A stretch of 60,192 nucleotides of DNA from Arsukibacterium sp. (GCF_018402695.1 NZ_JAGYIM010000017.1:120074-180265), one strand, 5' to 3'. Positions 29,331-39,106 are shown, counted from the stretch's first letter. Notes: generated by a model not told the origin, from the letters alone. Numbers and translations: made by a program.

Positions 29331-29550
29331 CAGCTTGCAGACTATTTAACAATTCTTCGTACGATATTTCAGGTTCGTTGGCTCTTTGCCTTACCGCCGC
29401 AAGATCTTCCTGATCCTCGCGCATAAGTAATCTTACGGCTTCATCAACAAGTTCAGATATAGAAGTGTCAGAAGAAGCCGCTCTGAGTTTTAACGCATGG
29501 TGAATAGCTGGTTCAAAGTAAACAGTTGAACGCTTGGATAAAATGCTCAT
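29317..29550 (-). CDS. Ribbon-helix-helix antitoxin partner of the RelE-like toxin
   Basis: A 77-residue protein whose N-terminal half (STVYFEPAIHHALKLRAA, then SISELVDEAVRLLM) matches a ribbon-helix-helix DNA-binding domain, and whose acidic C-terminal half (EDQEDLAAVRQRANEPEISYEELLN) would wrap the toxin. It lies upstream of and overlaps the toxin gene, the standard antitoxin-first order. GGGGTGA precedes the ATG as ribosome-binding site. It probably autorepresses from the promoter region at about 29575-29600. Confidence 0.85.
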   Translation of the reverse strand: MSILSKRSTVYFEPAIHHALKLRAASSDTSISELVDEAVRLLMREDQEDLAAVRQRANEPEISYEELLNSLQADGKI

Positions 29551-29580
29551 AAATCACCCCAATCATAATGACGTAACAAC

Positions 29581-29596
29581 ATTATAGCGTTATAAC
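29581..29596 (-). promoter_or_regulatory. Candidate promoter/operator of the toxin-antitoxin pair
   Basis: On the minus strand TATAAT (29586 to 29581) sits about 30 bases before the antitoxin ATG. Immediately upstream lies the palindrome GTTATAAC (29589-29596), a plausible ribbon-helix-helix operator. No good -35 was found. Inference. Confidence 0.4.
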
Positions 29597-29702
29597 ATTA
29601 ATTTCGCGAGACGCCATTTGTATGAGGCTATAAGTTTAGTGGCACCGGCTATGCTTTTGTCATAATCCACAGAATGCCTAAGCGCTGGCCGCTATCACCT
29701 AT

Positions 29703-30266
29703 TCATACCGTAAATCTCTTAGCGACAATAGCCACCCGTTGCCCCAGATAATGGGCGGTAATTAAATCAGTTTCGTTTAGTGCACCATCGGTGGAATGAG
29801 CTATTAAGCCTGATTGCGCACCAAGCCGGTTGCGCTGCTCTGGGTCATAGTTACCGGGAATGTCGAGGCCTGTCCACAGCATGCCATGTTGATTAGCAAA
29901 AATTTGCATATATTGAAGGGTATGTAGTTGATCACCACAGAAGTTTGAACCAATAGTAAAACCGGCAGCAACTTTATCGGTCCACTTTTTTGCTGCCCAC
30001 AGATCACCGGTCGCATCGGCGAATGCTTTAAATTGCGCCGACACAGAGCCCATAAAGGTTGGTGAGCCGAAAACCATGGCATCGGTATCTGATAACCGGT
30101 CAATTAACGCCGTGTTGATATAACGCCCTTCGACAATATCCGCGCCCAGAATTTCCAGGCTAACCACATTAACCCCCTTAACAGCAGAGGCGCCGGCGGC
30201 CACTGCATGGGCCAGCTGTCTTGTGGAGCCCGTTGCCGAGTGAAATATAACTGCAAGTTTTGTCAT
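29703..30266 (-). CDS. Flavodoxin / NADPH-dependent FMN reductase family protein (WrbA-like)
   Basis: A 187-residue protein with the flavodoxin FMN phosphate loop AVIFHSATGSTRQLAHAV at its N-terminus, then DAMVFGSPTFMGSVSAQFKAF and a third flavin loop region GSNFCGDQL. This is the WrbA/flavodoxin-family quinone reductase pattern. The start is placed at MTKLAVIF because the family begins there; in-frame starts lie 6 and 16 codons upstream and no site has a strong Shine-Dalgarno, so the N-terminus is uncertain. Adjacent to a NTF2-like gene on the same strand. Confidence 0.8.
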   Translation of the reverse strand: MTKLAVIFHSATGSTRQLAHAVAAGASAVKGVNVVSLEILGADIVEGRYINTALIDRLSDTDAMVFGSPTFMGSVSAQFKAFADATGDLWAAKKWTDKVAAGFTIGSNFCGDQLHTLQYMQIFANQHGMLWTGLDIPGNYDPEQRNRLGAQSGLIAHSTDGALNETDLITAHYLGQRVAIVAKRFTV

Positions 30267-30346
30267 AACATTAAGTTTTCTCATTTTGTGATAGTTGAAC
30301 AAGCGTTTTGACAATTGTTGACAGCCAACTGCCCTGCCCTAATCAC

Positions 30347-30694
30347 TCAACCAACCGGATAAAACCACGCATTCAAAATCAAGCCAGCTTGTACTTCATA
30401 CACCACCACAACGTCATAAGGCTGTTCAGCCATACCCCATACCCGTTCATGGTCTATGACCTTATTACCGACCACCATTCTGTTGAGTACTTCGGCGCGT
30501 AGCGCAGCGATGGTAAAGCGCTCGGTTTGGTAAAAAGCGGCTAGTGCATCGCGGCCACGCAGTGAGGGAGCGGTGGCCGGCATACGGTAAATGGCGATGT
30601 CTTGATGATAGCAGCCAATAAAGGCGGTTAAATCTTTGGCATTATAGGCTTCCAGCTGACGCTGTACCGGTAAGGCGGCTTGTTTGTCCTGCAT
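30347..30694 (-). CDS. SnoaL/NTF2-like (steroid delta-isomerase-type) protein
   Basis: A 115-residue protein with the compact NTF2-like fold: N-terminal helix VQRQLEAYNAKDLTAFIGCYHQDI, then LRGRDALAAFYQTERF and strand-rich C-terminus with VVVYEVQAGLI. It matches SnoaL-like or delta-5-3-ketosteroid isomerase-related domains, a fold shared by many unrelated enzymes and carrier domains, so no substrate is proposed. It lies 80 bases upstream of the flavodoxin gene and divergent from the CHRD lipoprotein gene. Confidence 0.75.
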   Translation of the reverse strand: MQDKQAALPVQRQLEAYNAKDLTAFIGCYHQDIAIYRMPATAPSLRGRDALAAFYQTERFTIAALRAEVLNRMVVGNKVIDHERVWGMAEQPYDVVVVYEVQAGLILNAWFYPVG

Positions 30695-30895
30695 CCTGTA
30701 CTACCCTTAGCTTACGGTTTTGGCATGTTAATAGTTGATTCTGCCAGTTTTACACCTTCATTATCTTTAATTTTCAAAAAAATGTCCGTATAGCAATTTT
30801 TTTGCATCCAATGCAGGTTGTAAGTCGTAGCTTGATGTGTAGTTGCGTTCTGAGTTCTTCGTTATGAACTCTTTTATAATAACAGGAGTTTTAAA

Positions 30896-33170
30896 ATGAA
30901 AAGATTACTTTATCTCGCACTCCCTTTGTTTGTCCTCGGCGGGTGTTTTGATGGCTCTGACGATGATGAGGTGATAGTCGAACCACCACCGGTATTTAGC
31001 GTTGACCAGACCTTTGAAGTCAGTTTGTCTGGTGTGCAGCAGGTCCCTAACGTTGATTCGATGCAAATGGCAGTGGCCACCGTCGAGCTGGACACTGATT
31101 TAATGCAAATCAGGGCGAGCATGGACCTGTCAGATGTTGAGAATGTTGAAGCTGCGCATATTCACGATGGCGACTTAGGCTTTAACGGTGACGTCGCCTT
31201 TGAATTTACCGCCGGTAACGATGGCGTTTACAGTATTGCCGAAACAGATATTACTGCAGAACTGATGGCCGACTTACAAAACGGTGAATGGTATATCAAT
31301 GTCCATACCACCGAGTACCCGGACGGTGAAATACGCGGTCAGATCGTGAATGAAGACACGGTAATTGTCACCTTCCCGCTGTCAGGCCAGCAAGAGGTAC
31401 CGGCCGTGATGACCAGTGCCAGTGGTTTTGCTTATGCCGCGGTCGATCAAACTGACTACGAGCTTACCCTTACCGTAAGAACCATGGGTGTTGATGACGC
31501 CGAAATGGCGCATATTCATACCGGCCGGGTTGGTACCAACGGCGATGTATTGGTGGCCCTTGAAGCCTATGAAGATGAAGCCGGTGTCTGGGTCATTCCT
31601 GCTGACACTATGATTGATCAGGCCACCTTTGAGGTCCTTGCCGGTGGCGGTCACTATGTTAATGTTCACACCCCGGCTAACCCGGGTGGTGAATTAAGAG
31701 GCCAAATTCTCACTGATAACTTTGTGCTGGCAACCTTTGGGTTATCAGGTAGCCAGGAAGTGCCAATGGTTGATACTCAGGCGTCAGGCGACGGTTATGC
31801 CCTGGTTAATACTGACGACTATATGGTTGAGGTAGTAGCAGTAACTAGCGGCGTTGATTTTGCCACTATGGCCCATATCCATACCGGCCGGATTGGTAAC
31901 AATGGTGACGTGCTGGTGGGCCTGGTGCAATCTGCCGATGATTTAGGTACCTGGATGACCCCGGAAGACACCCAGATTGACGAAGAAACCTTTGCTGTGC
32001 TGGCCTCAGGTGGCCACTACGTCAATGTACATACTCCTGATAATCCGGGTGGCGAGCTGCGCGGCCAGATTTTAACCGACAACTTTGTGTTAGCGACTTT
32101 TGCACTTAGTGGCGCCCAGGAAGTCCCTGCGGTTAGCACAATGGCGTCAGGTGAAGGCTACGCGTTGGTTAACACCGCAGATTACAGTGTCGAACTGGTT
32201 GCCCTGACCGAAGGTGTTGACGATGCCACCATGGCGCATATTCATACCGGCCGCGTGGGTAACAATGGCGATGTGTTAGTGGCGCTGGAGCAGGATATGG
32301 CGGAACCGGGGTAAATGGGTGACCCCTGCCGATGCCATGCTTGACTCTGATATCTTTGCGGTACTGGCCTCTGGTGGACACTATGTCAATGTGCATACGC
32401 CTGCCAACCCGGGTGGTGAATTGCGGGGCCAAATCTTAACCGATAACTTCGTGTTAGCGACGTTTGCGCTAAGCGGCTCGCAGGAAGTGCCAGCAGTAAC
32501 CACTACCGCATCGGGTACCGGTTATGCGTTAGTGAACACCACTGACTTTGGTATTGAGCTGACTGTGCTGACCGAAGGAGTCGATGATGCCACCATGGCC
32601 CATATTCATACCGGCCGTATTGGTTTAAATGGTGATGTTCTGGTTGGGCTGGAGCAATCTGCTGATGATGCCGGCAAATGGTCTACGCCAGAGGGCGCGA
32701 TGATTGATGCCGATATTTTAGCGGTACTGGCCTCAGGCGGTCACTATGTCAATGTACATACCCCCGCTAACCCGGGTGGCGAGCTGCGTGGCCAGATTGT
32801 CGCAAGCGATCAGTATGCGTTAGTCACCTTCCCGTTATCGGGTACCCAGGAAGTACCGGCAGTGGACACCACAGCAATGGGTAATGGCTATGCGCTTGTT
32901 GGTTTAAGTGATTTCCGCCTGGAATTACAGGTACTGACGTCAGGCGTAGAAGATGCCACCATGGCGCATATTCATACCGGTATAGCGGGCGAAAACGGCC
33001 CGGTACTGCTGGGGCTGGAGCAAGATGCTGATGATGTAAACCGCTGGATGGCGCCCGCTGATGCGGCGTTAACCCAAAGCATCTTCGAGGTGCTGGCAGC
33101 CGGTGGCCACTACGTTAATGTTCACACCCCGGCGTTCCCGGACGGCGAAATAAGAGGCCAGATTGAGTAG
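30896..33170 (+). pseudogene. Six-repeat CHRD-domain lipoprotein, interrupted by a +1 frameshift
   Basis: The first frame (30896-32314, 472 residues) begins MKRLLYLALPLFVLGGC, a lipoprotein signal with lipobox LGGC (Cys17), then an Asp-rich linker and three and a half CHRD domains. At 32308-32311 a GGGG run leads to an in-frame TAA. Removing one G restores the reading through GKWVTPADAM into a second frame that continues to 33170 with the rest of domain 4 and domains 5 and 6, for about 757 residues in total. Each CHRD repeat has LSGxQEVP, MAHIHTGRxGxNGDVLV and GGHYVNVHTPxNPGGELRGQI. CHRD domains occur in chordin and in many bacterial secreted proteins, with unknown bacterial role. The second half alone would have no signal peptide. 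Disruption, or a sequencing error, is the main question. Confidence 0.8.
31013..33170 (+). repeat. Tandem CHRD-encoding repeats (six units)
   Basis: Six units of about 120 codons. Unit 1 is the most divergent (HIHDGDLGFNGD, EYPDGEIRGQI). Units 2 to 5 share MAHIHTGR and NPGGELRGQI. Unit 6 ends FPDGEIRGQIE, resembling unit 1. Stretches such as that coding LTDNFVLATF recur at nucleotide level with mainly third-position changes, pointing to old duplications kept under selection. Confidence 0.75.
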
Positions 33171-33202
33171 CACCTGCTAGTTAAGCTGTTCATCTGAAGC
33201 AC

Positions 33203-33233
33203 AACAGGTCAGTTGCAAAACTGGCCTGTTTTA
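33203..33233 (+). terminator. Rho-independent terminator after CHRD gene
   Basis: AACAGGTCAGTT-GCAA-AACTGGCCTGTT stem with one G-T pair, followed by TTA. It starts 33 bases after the last CHRD codon and is intact, consistent with one transcript for the split gene. Confidence 0.7.
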
Positions 33234-33321
33234 GTTGGGACAAATTGCCTTTTCCAGTGTCATTGCGCTCAGCGCAGAAAAGCTGTTGCTAAAATTAAAT
33301 AACACGCCTGAATCTGTGTTG

Positions 33322-33699
33322 TCAGTTCTGATCGTTAAACGCTTTGTTAAACCGACTGGCTAATGCCAGCAAACTTTTGTCATGCGTCCAGAGGCTAGTG
33401 CCCGGAGTCAGTAAGGTTGCGCACAGCAATATCATTTCAACCGAACCACAACCCTGATTATAAAGCTGTTCTCTCTCAATAAAATCAGCGACTTCCTGTA
33501 ACGCCGGCTGCTGTGTCGGGCGCAGCAAACGCAACGCCGCCAACGTTCGCTGACGAGGTGCCGGCGGTGTGCCACAGTCAATTTCTAATACAATAAGCGG
33601 ATGAATTACAACCAGATCAGACTGCAGCAACATAGCCAAAACTACATTGTGCTGCCGAAAGTGACTAACCCATACCGATGTATCAACTAGTACATTCAT
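33322..33699 (-). CDS. vapC: VapC-type PIN-domain toxin
   Basis: A 125-residue predicted ribonuclease toxin. PIN acidic residues are visible: D6 in VDTSVWVSHF, E39 in VLEIDCG, then SVEMILL (where many VapC have GWVDxxLL, so the third acid is Glu rather than Asp) and THDKSL near the C-terminus. VapC toxins typically cut tRNA or the rRNA sarcin-ricin loop. It begins two bases after vapB on the same strand. Confidence 0.85.
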   Translation of the reverse strand: MNVLVDTSVWVSHFRQHNVVLAMLLQSDLVVIHPLIVLEIDCGTPPAPRQRTLAALRLLRPTQQPALQEVADFIEREQLYNQGCGSVEMILLCATLLTPGTSLWTHDKSLLALASRFNKAFNDQN

Positions 33700-33701
33700 G
33701 C

Positions 33702-33902
33702 TTAGGCCAGCTCTGCTCGCCGCCGCTTAGGTTGTGGCATATCGGGTGCGCTACCGCCAAGTGCAGCAAGTCTGCGGGCTGCTTGCACCCGAATATAGGT
33801 TTTGATCGCCTCGCGAAATAATTCCGCTTTGTCCATATCCGGTTCAGCCAGTGCAAGTGCCTGCTGATATAACTCATCGTCAATCGTTACGGTGGTACGC
33901 AT
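33702..33902 (-). CDS. vapB: VapB-type antitoxin
   Basis: A 66-residue partner of vapC with MRTTVTIDDELYQQALALAE at the N-terminus, a short ribbon-helix-helix-like domain of the DUF2191/VapB group, and a basic C-terminal tail (PQPKRRRAELA). The start at MRTTV is chosen over a reading 16 codons longer because GGGGGCG lies at the right distance and the family begins with this strand. Confidence 0.85.
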   Translation of the reverse strand: MRTTVTIDDELYQQALALAEPDMDKAELFREAIKTYIRVQAARRLAALGGSAPDMPQPKRRRAELA

Positions 33903-33985
33903 ATCGCCCCCAACATCAGATAAAGCACAAGTATGCATCAAAAATGGCATCTTCGCTAATCGCGTTGTTGAATTGGCCCCGAAAG

Positions 33986-34447
33986 CTAGCGCAGCACCTT
34001 GGTCATAAACATACTATTCGGATCATCCGGGTAATCAGCAAAAGGGCCACAAAACTTAAAGCCCGCGCTTTGGTACAAGGTGCGGGCTGGCAGGAAAAAA
34101 TTCATTGAACCCGTTTCAAGATAAAGCTGACGAATACCGCTGTGCTGCGCTTGCTCAAGCAAAAACTGCAATAAGGCGCGCCCTACACCCTGCCCCCGCG
34201 CCTCGTGAGCCGTTCGCATTGATTTAATCTCGGCCATCTGAGCACTGTGCTGCTTTAACGCCACACAGCCCACTAAAGTATCACCCTGCCAGGCACTCCA
34301 GAAACGGATATCAGGTGCTTGTAGTTTACTGATATCCAGTGCATGCACACTCTCTGGCGGTGAGGTGGCATACATATCGTCTAAGTGGCCCTGCAGTAAT
34401 TGGCTAACCGCTGGCGATTCCAGCCTGCCCGCAACAATGTTCAGCAT
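33986..34447 (-). CDS. GNAT-family N-acetyltransferase
   Basis: A 153-residue acetyl-CoA-dependent acetyltransferase. Motif A is clear: IKSMRTAHEARGQGVGRALLQFLLEQA, containing the RGQGVG pyrophosphate-binding loop, followed by LYLETGSMNFFLPARTLYQSAGF, typical of the YjgM/ElaA-like small GNATs. Substrate is unknown. It follows the SIMPL-domain gene after a two-base gap, so the two are probably co-transcribed. Confidence 0.85.
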   Translation of the reverse strand: MLNIVAGRLESPAVSQLLQGHLDDMYATSPPESVHALDISKLQAPDIRFWSAWQGDTLVGCVALKQHSAQMAEIKSMRTAHEARGQGVGRALLQFLLEQAQHSGIRQLYLETGSMNFFLPARTLYQSAGFKFCGPFADYPDDPNSMFMTKVLR

Positions 34448-34449
34448 CT

Positions 34450-35160
34450 TTAATTAACCGACAACTCAAATACCGCATCAACCGTGCTATTGAAGCTTAC
34501 CGTTGCTTGCAGATATCGGCCTGGCGCCGCATCGGAGGCATTTAGTCTGGCACCGGTTACCTGGATCATCTCATAGCCACCGCGTTGTCGTTGGCTGTTG
34601 GAGTTAATGCTGTAAATTCTGCCCAGCTTGGCATCAAAGGCATTGGCCAGTGCTTTACCGTTGGTCTTAGCATTTTCTGCGGCCATTGCTGTAACTTGTT
34701 TACGCAGTTCATCAGCTTTGGACGACTGCAGCTGAATGTCCTGCACTTCGTCTATACGAACGCTCAACGCATAATCAAGCAATTGATTAAGCTGCTCAAG
34801 GTTAGTCAATTTTAACTTCAAAGAGCGATTGGCACGATAACCGACGAGTTGCTGCTGATTGCCGTCGGTATAAATATACTCTGGCTCGGTTAGCAGGTTG
34901 CTGGCAGTAACATCGTCGGTTTTAACTGCAAAATCATCCAGCCCGTCCAGTAACTGATTGACCCGCTTATCAACATCGGCTTTGGCCTCCAGTGCACTTT
35001 TTTGCATACTGGTGACTTCCATTGAAATAACAGCAATATCTGGTGTGGTAGTTAGTTCAGCCGTACCCTGCACCGCAATATGCCGGGTAGCGGGTAAACT
35101 GCTGTTGGCGGTTGCCGGCAAAGTCATAAGTAGCAGCAAGCTAATACAAAGTGTTTTCAT
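34450..35160 (-). CDS. SIMPL-domain (DUF541) periplasmic protein
   Basis: A 236-residue exported protein with signal peptide MKTLCISLLLLMTLPATANS and the SIMPL domain opening RHIAVQGTAELTTTPDIAVISMEV, followed by NRSLKLKLTNLEQLNQLLDYAL. E. coli YggE, a relative, is linked to oxidative-stress defence; the molecular role is unknown. It is divergent from fusA2 with a 192-base intergenic region and leads the GNAT gene. Confidence 0.83.
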   Translation of the reverse strand: MKTLCISLLLLMTLPATANSSLPATRHIAVQGTAELTTTPDIAVISMEVTSMQKSALEAKADVDKRVNQLLDGLDDFAVKTDDVTASNLLTEPEYIYTDGNQQQLVGYRANRSLKLKLTNLEQLNQLLDYALSVRIDEVQDIQLQSSKADELRKQVTAMAAENAKTNGKALANAFDAKLGRIYSINSNSQRQRGGYEMIQVTGARLNASDAAPGRYLQATVSFNSTVDAVFELSVN

Positions 35161-35308
35161 AATACATCCTTATTAAGGCGGCTGGGGAATAAAGCTGTAT
35201 CAGGCAGCAAAATGGGCTTGAGCACAGCCTGTAACTTAGCTTTGACAGCATGGATAAAAAATTAGCGACCGACAACATTTTTTCCCTGCAAATCTTTTTA
35301 AAATCCTG

Positions 35309-35314
35309 TATATT
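35309..35314 (+). promoter_or_regulatory. Candidate -10 element of fusA2
   Basis: TATATT at 35309-35314, preceded by TG, 39 bases before the ATG; CTGCAA lies at the 17-base -35 position. Fair but not consensus match. Confidence 0.35.
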
Positions 35315-35352
35315 GTCGCACTATTTTCAAACCCTAGCTTATTGAGATTACT

Positions 35353-37452
35353 ATGTCAGCAGATTTATCCCTATACAGAAACATTGGTATCTTCGCCCAC
35401 GTTGATGCCGGCAAAACCACTACTACCGAGCGTATCCTGAAACTGACCGGTAAAATTCATAAGTTAGGTGAAGTTCACGAAGGTGAATCTACTACCGACT
35501 TTATGGAACAGGAAGCGGAGCGTGGCATAACTATCCAGTCAGCAGCCGTTAGCTGTTTCTGGAAAGGCTACCGTTTCAACGTTATCGATACCCCGGGCCA
35601 CGTTGACTTCACCGTTGAAGTATACCGTTCATTAAAAGTACTGGACGGCGGTATTGGTGTATTCTGTGGTTCTGGCGGTGTTGAGCCTCAGTCAGAAACC
35701 AACTGGCGTTATGCCAATGACGCGGAAGTATCACGTCTGATTTTCGTTAACAAGCTGGACCGGATCGGTGCTGACTTTATCCGTGTTACCGAGCAGGTTA
35801 AAAAAGTACTGGGCGCAAACCCGTTAATCATGACCTTGCCTATCGGTCGTGAAGACACCTTTAAAGGTGTAGTAGATCTGTTAACTCAGAAAGCTTACAT
35901 CTGGGACGAGACCGGCCAGCCGGAAAACTATGAAGTTACCGACGTACCAGCTGATATGGCTGATGACGTGGAAATGTACCGTACCCAGTTAATCGAAACG
36001 GCATTAGAGCAGGATGATGACTTATTAATGGCGTACATGGATGGCGAAGAGCCTTCAGTTGACGACGTTAAGCGTTGTATCCGAAAAGGTTGTCGTGACC
36101 TGGCTTTCTTCCCGACTTACTGTGGTTCTGCCTTCAAAAACAAAGGTATGCAATTACTGTTAGATGCAGTTGTAGAATACTTACCATCACCAACTGAAGT
36201 TATTCCGCAGCCGCTGACTGATGAAGAAGGTAATGAAACCGGCAAGCACGCTATTGTGTCTGCAGATGAGCCGTTCCGCGCCTTAGCATTTAAAATCATG
36301 GATGACCGTTTCGGCGCCCTGACCTTTATCCGTATTTATTCTGGTGTACTGAACAAGGGTGATACCATCCTGAACTCTTTCACCGGTAAAACAGAGCGTA
36401 TCGGCCGGATGGTTGAAATGTACGCTAACGACCGTATCGACCTGACTTCGGCCCAGGCGGGTGACATCATCGCCTTAGTTGGTATGAAGAACAACACCCA
36501 GACCGGCCACACCCTTTGTGATCCTAAGCACCCTTGTACCCTTGAGCCAATGGTATTCCCAGAGCCAGTAATTTCTATCTCTGTTACGCCAAAAGACAAA
36601 GGTTCAGTGGAGAAAATGGGTATCGCTATCGGTAAGATGGTGGCTGAAGATCCAACCTTCCGGGTTGAAACTGACGTTGACTCAGGTGAAACCATCCTTA
36701 AGGGTATGGGTGAATTACACTTAGATATTAAAGTAGATATTCTGAAGCGTACTTACGGCGTAGAATTAGTTGTAGGTCAGCCACAGGTAGCTTACCGCGA
36801 AACCATTACCCGTGAAGTAGAAGACAGCTACACTCACAAAAAGCAATCTGGTGGTTCTGGTCAGTTCGGTAAAATCGATTACCGCATTCGTCCGGGCGAG
36901 CAAAACTCAGGCTTTACCTTCAAATCAACGGTTGTTGGCGGTAGCGTTCCAAAAGAGTTCTTACCTGCTATCGAGAAAGGTTTTGAGTCAATGATGTCAA
37001 CCGGTACCCTGGCTGGTTTCCCGGTACTTGACGTTGAAGTTGAAGTGTTTGACGGTGGTTTCCACGCTGTTGACTCCTCTGCTATCGCGTTCGAAATCGC
37101 TGCTAAAGGCGCTTTCCGTCAAACCATGCCAAAGGCCGGCGCACAACTGCTTGAGCCAATCATGAAAGTTGACGTGTTTACCCCGGAAGATCACGTAGGT
37201 GATGTAATCGGTGACTTAAACCGTCGTCGTGGCATGATCTCTGGCCAGGAAGCGGGCGTTACCGGTGTGCGGATTAAAGCTGACGTGCCATTGTCAGAAA
37301 TGTTCGGTTACATCAGTACCCTGCGTACTATGACCTCAGGCCGTGGTCAGTTCTCTATGGAGTTCTCACACTACGCACCGTGCCCGACCAACGTTGCAGA
37401 AACGGTTATTGCTAAAGAAAAAGAAAAGAAAGCGGCTGCTGCTAAAAACTAA
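35353..37452 (+). CDS. fusA2: Elongation factor G, second type (EF-G2)
   Basis: GTPase of the EF-G family, 699 residues. It has the P-loop [15 protein letters not shown], switch [30 protein letters not shown] and [10 protein letters not shown], then domains II to V through [10 protein letters not shown]. It stands alone, not beside rpsL, rpsG or tuf, and [19 protein letters not shown] differs from the usual FCAVGGVQPQSETVWRQAN, so it is the extra EF-G common in gammaproteobacteria. Paralogs may serve translocation or ribosome recycling; which one applies here is unknown. A terminator follows. Confidence 0.88.
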   Translation: MSADLSLYRNIGIFAHVDAGKTTTTERILKLTGKIHKLGEVHEGESTTDFMEQEAERGITIQSAAVSCFWKGYRFNVIDTPGHVDFTVEVYRSLKVLDGGIGVFCGSGGVEPQSETNWRYANDAEVSRLIFVNKLDRIGADFIRVTEQVKKVLGANPLIMTLPIGREDTFKGVVDLLTQKAYIWDETGQPENYEVTDVPADMADDVEMYRTQLIETALEQDDDLLMAYMDGEEPSVDDVKRCIRKGCRDLAFFPTYCGSAFKNKGMQLLLDAVVEYLPSPTEVIPQPLTDEEGNETGKHAIVSADEPFRALAFKIMDDRFGALTFIRIYSGVLNKGDTILNSFTGKTERIGRMVEMYANDRIDLTSAQAGDIIALVGMKNNTQTGHTLCDPKHPCTLEPMVFPEPVISISVTPKDKGSVEKMGIAIGKMVAEDPTFRVETDVDSGETILKGMGELHLDIKVDILKRTYGVELVVGQPQVAYRETITREVEDSYTHKKQSGGSGQFGKIDYRIRPGEQNSGFTFKSTVVGGSVPKEFLPAIEKGFESMMSTGTLAGFPVLDVEVEVFDGGFHAVDSSAIAFEIAAKGAFRQTMPKAGAQLLEPIMKVDVFTPEDHVGDVIGDLNRRRGMISGQEAGVTGVRIKADVPLSEMFGYISTLRTMTSGRGQFSMEFSHYAPCPTNVAETVIAKEKEKKAAAAKN

Positions 37453-37467
37453 GCATTAACCAAGCTT

Positions 37468-37504
37468 AAAAAGCCCCGCCCGTGCAAACCGGCGGGGCTT
37501 TTTG
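37468..37504 (+). terminator. Rho-independent terminator after fusA2
   Basis: AAAAAGCCCCGCC / GGCGGGGCTTTTT, a 13-bp perfect stem with a 10-base loop ending in a T tract, 16 bases after the fusA2 stop. Confidence 0.92.
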
Positions 37505-37639
37505 TTTTACGTATTAATTTTTAAGCAACAGGAGTATGGTACACACCTACCGGAGTTGGCCCTATGGCACATGCCTTGCTACAGTTAAAGACTTAACTTA
37601 ACGACTAAAGCGCATTGCGCCACTGCGCAGGACAAGGAG

Positions 37640-39103
37640 TTGCCGATGAGCGTAACCAGTTTTACCCAGGGCGGCTATCCGCTGACTGCTGACTGTTTTG
37701 ACGAACTGGTCAGTGCTAATGGCAGTATTCGCCGGCCCGCCGTTGCTATTGCCCGCTTTATTGATAAACATGGCGCCAGCGAGCTCACACATAGACAAAG
37801 GCAGATTAATCAGACAATTAGCGATATGGGTGTCTGTTTTACCCTGTACGCTGACGGCGATAATATTGACCGTGCCTGGCCATTAGACGTGATGCCACGT
37901 ACCATTCCCAGTAGTGAGTGGCAGCATACCAGTGCTGGTTTAAAGCAGCGGCTGCGCGCACTTAATCTGTTTATAGATGACTTATATAACGAACAGAAAA
38001 TTCTGAAACAAGGCATCGTTCCGGCAGAACTGGTGCTGCAATCCAGAAATTATCTAAAACCCTGTCAGGGTGTTTCGCCCCGTTTTAAGGCATGGGCGAA
38101 CATTTGTGGCACCGATTTAGTGCGGGATGGCAGCGGTAAGTTTCTGGTACTCGAAGACAACTTACGGGTGCCATCCGGCGTGTCATATATGCTGGAAAAC
38201 CGCACGGTAATGAAACGGGTATTTCCGGAGCTGTTTGCCGACTCAACCATTTTCCCGGTTGATGACTACCCGCACCAGCTGTGGCAGATGCTGGCGTCAT
38301 TATCACCACGCGATGGCGATGTGCCCTGCATCGTGCTGTTAACGCCGGGCATTTACAACTCTGCCTATTTTGAGCATACCTTTCTGGCGCAGCAGATGGG
38401 GATTGAGCTGGCAGAAAACCATGACTTGTATGTGGAAGATGACGTCGTCTGGCTGAAAACCCTGCGCGGCAAACGCCGGGTAGATGTTATTTACCGCCGG
38501 GTAGACGATGTATTTATTGATCCGCTGGCGTTCAGGCCTGACTCGGTGCTTGGCATCCCCGGCCTGATCAAAGCCTGGGCCAAAGGCAATGTGTCGATTG
38601 CTAATGCTCCCGGTTCTGGCGTAGCAGACGATAAAGTCATTTATGCGTTTGTGCCGCAAATTATTGAATATTATCTGGGCGAACAACCGCTGCTGGATAA
38701 TGTTGAAACCTTTTTGTGTCTTGACCCTAAACAGAAAAGCTATGTGCTGGCCAACCTCGACAAACTGGTGGTAAAACCCGCCAATGAGTCTGGTGGCTAC
38801 GGTATTTTAATCGGGCCGCGCTCAACATTAGCAGAACAACAGCAAATGGCAGAGGCCATCGAGGCCAACCCCCGTAACTTTATTGCCCAGCCGACGTTAA
38901 ATTTATCGACCGCACCAACGTTGTGTGGCGAGGTGCTGGAGCCACGTCACCTCGACTTACGGCCGTTTATTCTGCAAGGTGCAGAATTGTACTGTACTAC
39001 TGGTGGTTTAAGTCGGGTAGCCCTGACCCGGGGTTCCTTAGTGGTTAATTCATCGCAAGGCGGTGGCAGCAAAGACACCTGGATCATCAACGATGAGGTT
39101 TAA
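37640..39103 (+). CDS. Circularly permuted type 2 ATP-grasp protein
   Basis: A 487-residue ATP-grasp ligase of the DUF404/DUF407 group. Visible elements: CGTDLVRDGSGKFLVLEDNLRVPSG (nucleotide region), RRVDVIYRRVDDVFIDPL, NAPGSGVADDK, LVVKPANESGGYG (a glycine-rich, Lys-containing ATP-grasp loop) and EPRHLDLRPFIL. The family was predicted by comparative genomics (Iyer and colleagues, amidoligases) to join amino acids or peptides, together with alpha-E and transglutaminase-like partners. The next gene starts three bases after its stop. A ribosome-binding AAGGAG sits seven bases before the ATG. Substrate unknown. Confidence 0.88.
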   Translation: MPMSVTSFTQGGYPLTADCFDELVSANGSIRRPAVAIARFIDKHGASELTHRQRQINQTISDMGVCFTLYADGDNIDRAWPLDVMPRTIPSSEWQHTSAGLKQRLRALNLFIDDLYNEQKILKQGIVPAELVLQSRNYLKPCQGVSPRFKAWANICGTDLVRDGSGKFLVLEDNLRVPSGVSYMLENRTVMKRVFPELFADSTIFPVDDYPHQLWQMLASLSPRDGDVPCIVLLTPGIYNSAYFEHTFLAQQMGIELAENHDLYVEDDVVWLKTLRGKRRVDVIYRRVDDVFIDPLAFRPDSVLGIPGLIKAWAKGNVSIANAPGSGVADDKVIYAFVPQIIEYYLGEQPLLDNVETFLCLDPKQKSYVLANLDKLVVKPANESGGYGILIGPRSTLAEQQQMAEAIEANPRNFIAQPTLNLSTAPTLCGEVLEPRHLDLRPFILQGAELYCTTGGLSRVALTRGSLVVNSSQGGGSKDTWIINDEV

Positions 39104-39106
39104 ACT

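Noticed and set aside
31013..33170. CRISPR or transposon repeats
   Set aside because: The repeats are about 360 bases, in frame, and encode CHRD domains.
32319..33170. Independent second CHRD gene
   Set aside because: It has no signal peptide or ribosome-binding site and begins mid-domain; it is the continuation of the frameshifted gene.
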